A DNA stretch of 22,755 bases from Gemmatimonadales bacterium (GTDB taxonomy: Bacteria; Gemmatimonadota; Gemmatimonadetes; Gemmatimonadales; GWC2-71-9). How positions within the stretch are numbered: the first letter of the stretch is position 1; every line of letters starts with the position of its first letter. Both the position numbers and the translations under genes were made by a program. The notes under the pieces were generated by a model, which ran no database searches, had not been told where the DNA came from, and saw only the letters and a list, made by a program, of their open reading frames with translations. Of this stretch, positions 21,696 to 22,755 are shown piece by piece. The stretch lies in contig JAICPP010000024.1 in NCBI GenBank assembly GCA_025929805.1, positions 1 through 22,755 on the forward strand, in the 5' to 3' direction.

Positions 21696-22755
21696 CTAAC
21701 TCAGAGCGCGGTCTGTGAAGACGCGGCCAGACTCACTGCTTTTTGCCTCGGGTTCTGAACCGGGGCGAATGGCGGCACGCAGCGCATTCAGGATCACGGC
21801 CACGTCGATCGCCTCCTGAAGTAGTGCTCCTACCACGGGCGGGATGTACCCCAAGCTCGCGGCAATCATCCCCGTACCACTTAGCCCCAATCCCGCCCAG
21901 ATGCTTTGCCGGGCAATCCGAAGAGTGCGGCGACTGATCTCGATAGCGTCGGCGATGCGCGTCGGGTCGTCGGCCAGGATTACCGCATCAGCTGCTTCGG
22001 CGCTGATGCCGCCGCCGGTTGCGGCGAGGGCGATCCCTACGGTCGCGGTGCTTAACGCAGGCGCGTCGTTGGTCCCATCGCCCACCATGAGGACCCGCTC
22101 GCCTTGCTTCATCAACCGGTGCACGTAGGCGACCTTCTCCTCGGGAAGCAGGTCCCCGTGTGCTTCGGGGATTCCCACCGATTGCGCAACGGCCGATGCA
22201 TTGCCTTGATCGTCACCCGACAGCAGAAGAATTCGGCGTAGACCAAGCTGTCGAAGCCGAGGGATAAATCCAGCGAGCCCGGGACGGAGGTGGTCGGCAT
22301 ACTCCACGATGCCGGCGGCCCTTCCGTCCACGGCAACGTACGCTCGGAGTCCGGGGTAGGCGTCCGGAGCCACCAACTGTCTGAACGACTGCTCTGCCCC
22401 AGGGTGGCGGTTTAGCACGAAGGACCAACCACCCACGGTCACTGCGTGCCCTTCTACCTCCCCACTCACGCCCTGACCCGGCATCTCAGTCACATTCTTG
22501 GCGGGGGGAAGCACGACGCCGCGCTCCACGCTTTCCTGAACTAGAGTGCGGGCCAACAGGTGGCCCGAGCCTTCTTCGACTGCGCCAGCCAGCCGCAGGA
22601 CCTCGGATTCGGCAAAGGGGGGATTTGCGACGACCCGGGCGACTCTGGGCCGGCCGACGGTCAGCGTGCCGGTTTTGTCGAAGACCGCAACGTGGACATG
22701 CGCCAGTTGCTCCAATGCGGTGCCGTGGCGGAAGATGATTCCCTGCCGTGCGGCC
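21696..22755 (-). CDS. Heavy-metal P-type ATPase (C-terminal part, 5' end beyond window)
   Basis: The open frame runs through the right window edge; the 353 residues seen are the catalytic and C-terminal parts. 'VAVFDKTGTLTVGRPRV' holds the phosphorylated Asp, and the nucleotide-binding domain follows. 'MVGDGTNDAPALSTATVGIAL' is the hinge motif. The last two transmembrane helices end in 'ALLQEAIDVAVILNALRA', a P1B (metal-transporting) type ending. The stretch 'ILADDPTRIADAIEISRRTLRIARQSIWAG' is also typical of P1B enzymes. The transported metal depends on residues in helices 4-6, which lie outside the window; the visible end lacks the Cu-type 'MxxSS' pattern. The TTG at 22715 is internal, not the start. 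Confidence 0.92.
   Translation of the reverse strand, partial: AARQGIIFRHGTALEQLAHVHVAVFDKTGTLTVGRPRVARVVANPPFAESEVLRLAGAVEEGSGHLLARTLVQESVERGVVLPPAKNVTEMPGQGVSGEVEGHAVTVGGWSFVLNRHPGAEQSFRQLVAPDAYPGLRAYVAVDGRAAGIVEYADHLRPGLAGFIPRLRQLGLRRILLLSGDDQGNASAVAQSVGIPEAHGDLLPEEKVAYVHRLMKQGERVLMVGDGTNDAPALSTATVGIALAATGGGISAEAADAVILADDPTRIADAIEISRRTLRIARQSIWAGLGLSGTGMIAASLGYIPPVVGALLQEAIDVAVILNALRAAIRPGSEPEAKSSESGRVFTDRALS

Noticed and set aside
22715..22755. TTG at 22715 as start of the P-type ATPase
   Set aside because: The frame stays open and reads typical P1B sequence ('RQGIIFRHGTALEQLA') up to the edge; the DKTGTLT motif is only about 14 residues in, so this is an internal codon.
1..22755. CRISPR array, insertion sequence, tRNA or rRNA
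   Set aside because: I saw no regularly spaced long repeats, transposase, terminal inverted repeats or structural RNA sequence; the only periodic structures are the short 11-bp promoter repeats.

Overview
This is high-GC bacterial DNA, densely packed with genes, from a window dominated by stress, redox and maintenance functions. The organism cannot be named from sequence alone. The 'LGAC-SDSPTAP' style lipoprotein, the ba3-type oxidase and the overall gene style would suit Gemmatimonadota or a similar soil lineage, but that is a low-confidence inference.

Layout. Two CBS-pair proteins are divergently transcribed at the left edge (1-401 minus, cut by the window; 570-971 plus). The second overlaps a 545-aa secreted L,D-transpeptidase (946-2583). 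A three-gene exporter follows: ABC ATPase, FtsX-type permease and membrane-fusion protein (2671-7111). On the minus strand come a HEAT-like protein, a DUF4389 membrane protein and a triple-BON protein (7105-9064), the last divergent from an acetate kinase (9176-10264). A small GTG-started ORF (10220-10441), a zinc alcohol dehydrogenase (10544-11551), an unrecognised 162-aa protein (11702-12190) and a DUF302 protein (12335-12751) come next. A tight plus-strand operon (12915-18672) encodes a phosphoribosyltransferase, an alpha/beta hydrolase, an erythromycin-esterase-like protein, a tandem universal stress protein, a universal-stress-protein remnant, archease and the RNA ligase RtcB. The right end, on the minus strand, holds a ba3-type cytochrome oxidase operon (18677-21004, including a 46-aa subunit IIa-like gene), a lipoprotein (21157-21570) and the C-terminal part of a heavy-metal P-type ATPase (21696-22755).

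Main observation. Most transcription units here start behind tandem copies of a CTTCA(C/G)-type element repeated with a period of exactly 11 bp. In most of them a -10-like hexamer with A at position 2 and T at position 6 begins 17 nt after the start of the last repeat. I see clear copies upstream of CBS-2, the ABC operon, the BON gene, the 73-aa ORF, the 162-aa protein, the DUF302 gene, the phosphoribosyltransferase operon and the lipoprotein. Degenerate copies precede CBS-1 and the cytochrome oxidase operon. This is the architecture of OmpR/PhoB-family response-regulator sites overlapping the -35 region, and it implies one regulator controls nearly the whole window.

The gene content (CBS, USP, phosphoribosyltransferase, dienelactone-hydrolase-like, erythromycin-esterase-like, archease/RtcB, P-type ATPase) resembles, from memory, the Mycobacterium tuberculosis DosR dormancy regulon, but the DNA motif is different. 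I infer a locus for surviving energy or oxygen limitation and envelope stress: low-oxygen respiration (ba3 oxidase), overflow energy metabolism (AckA, Adh), envelope remodelling (L,D-transpeptidase, BON, exporter) and RNA repair (RtcB/archease).
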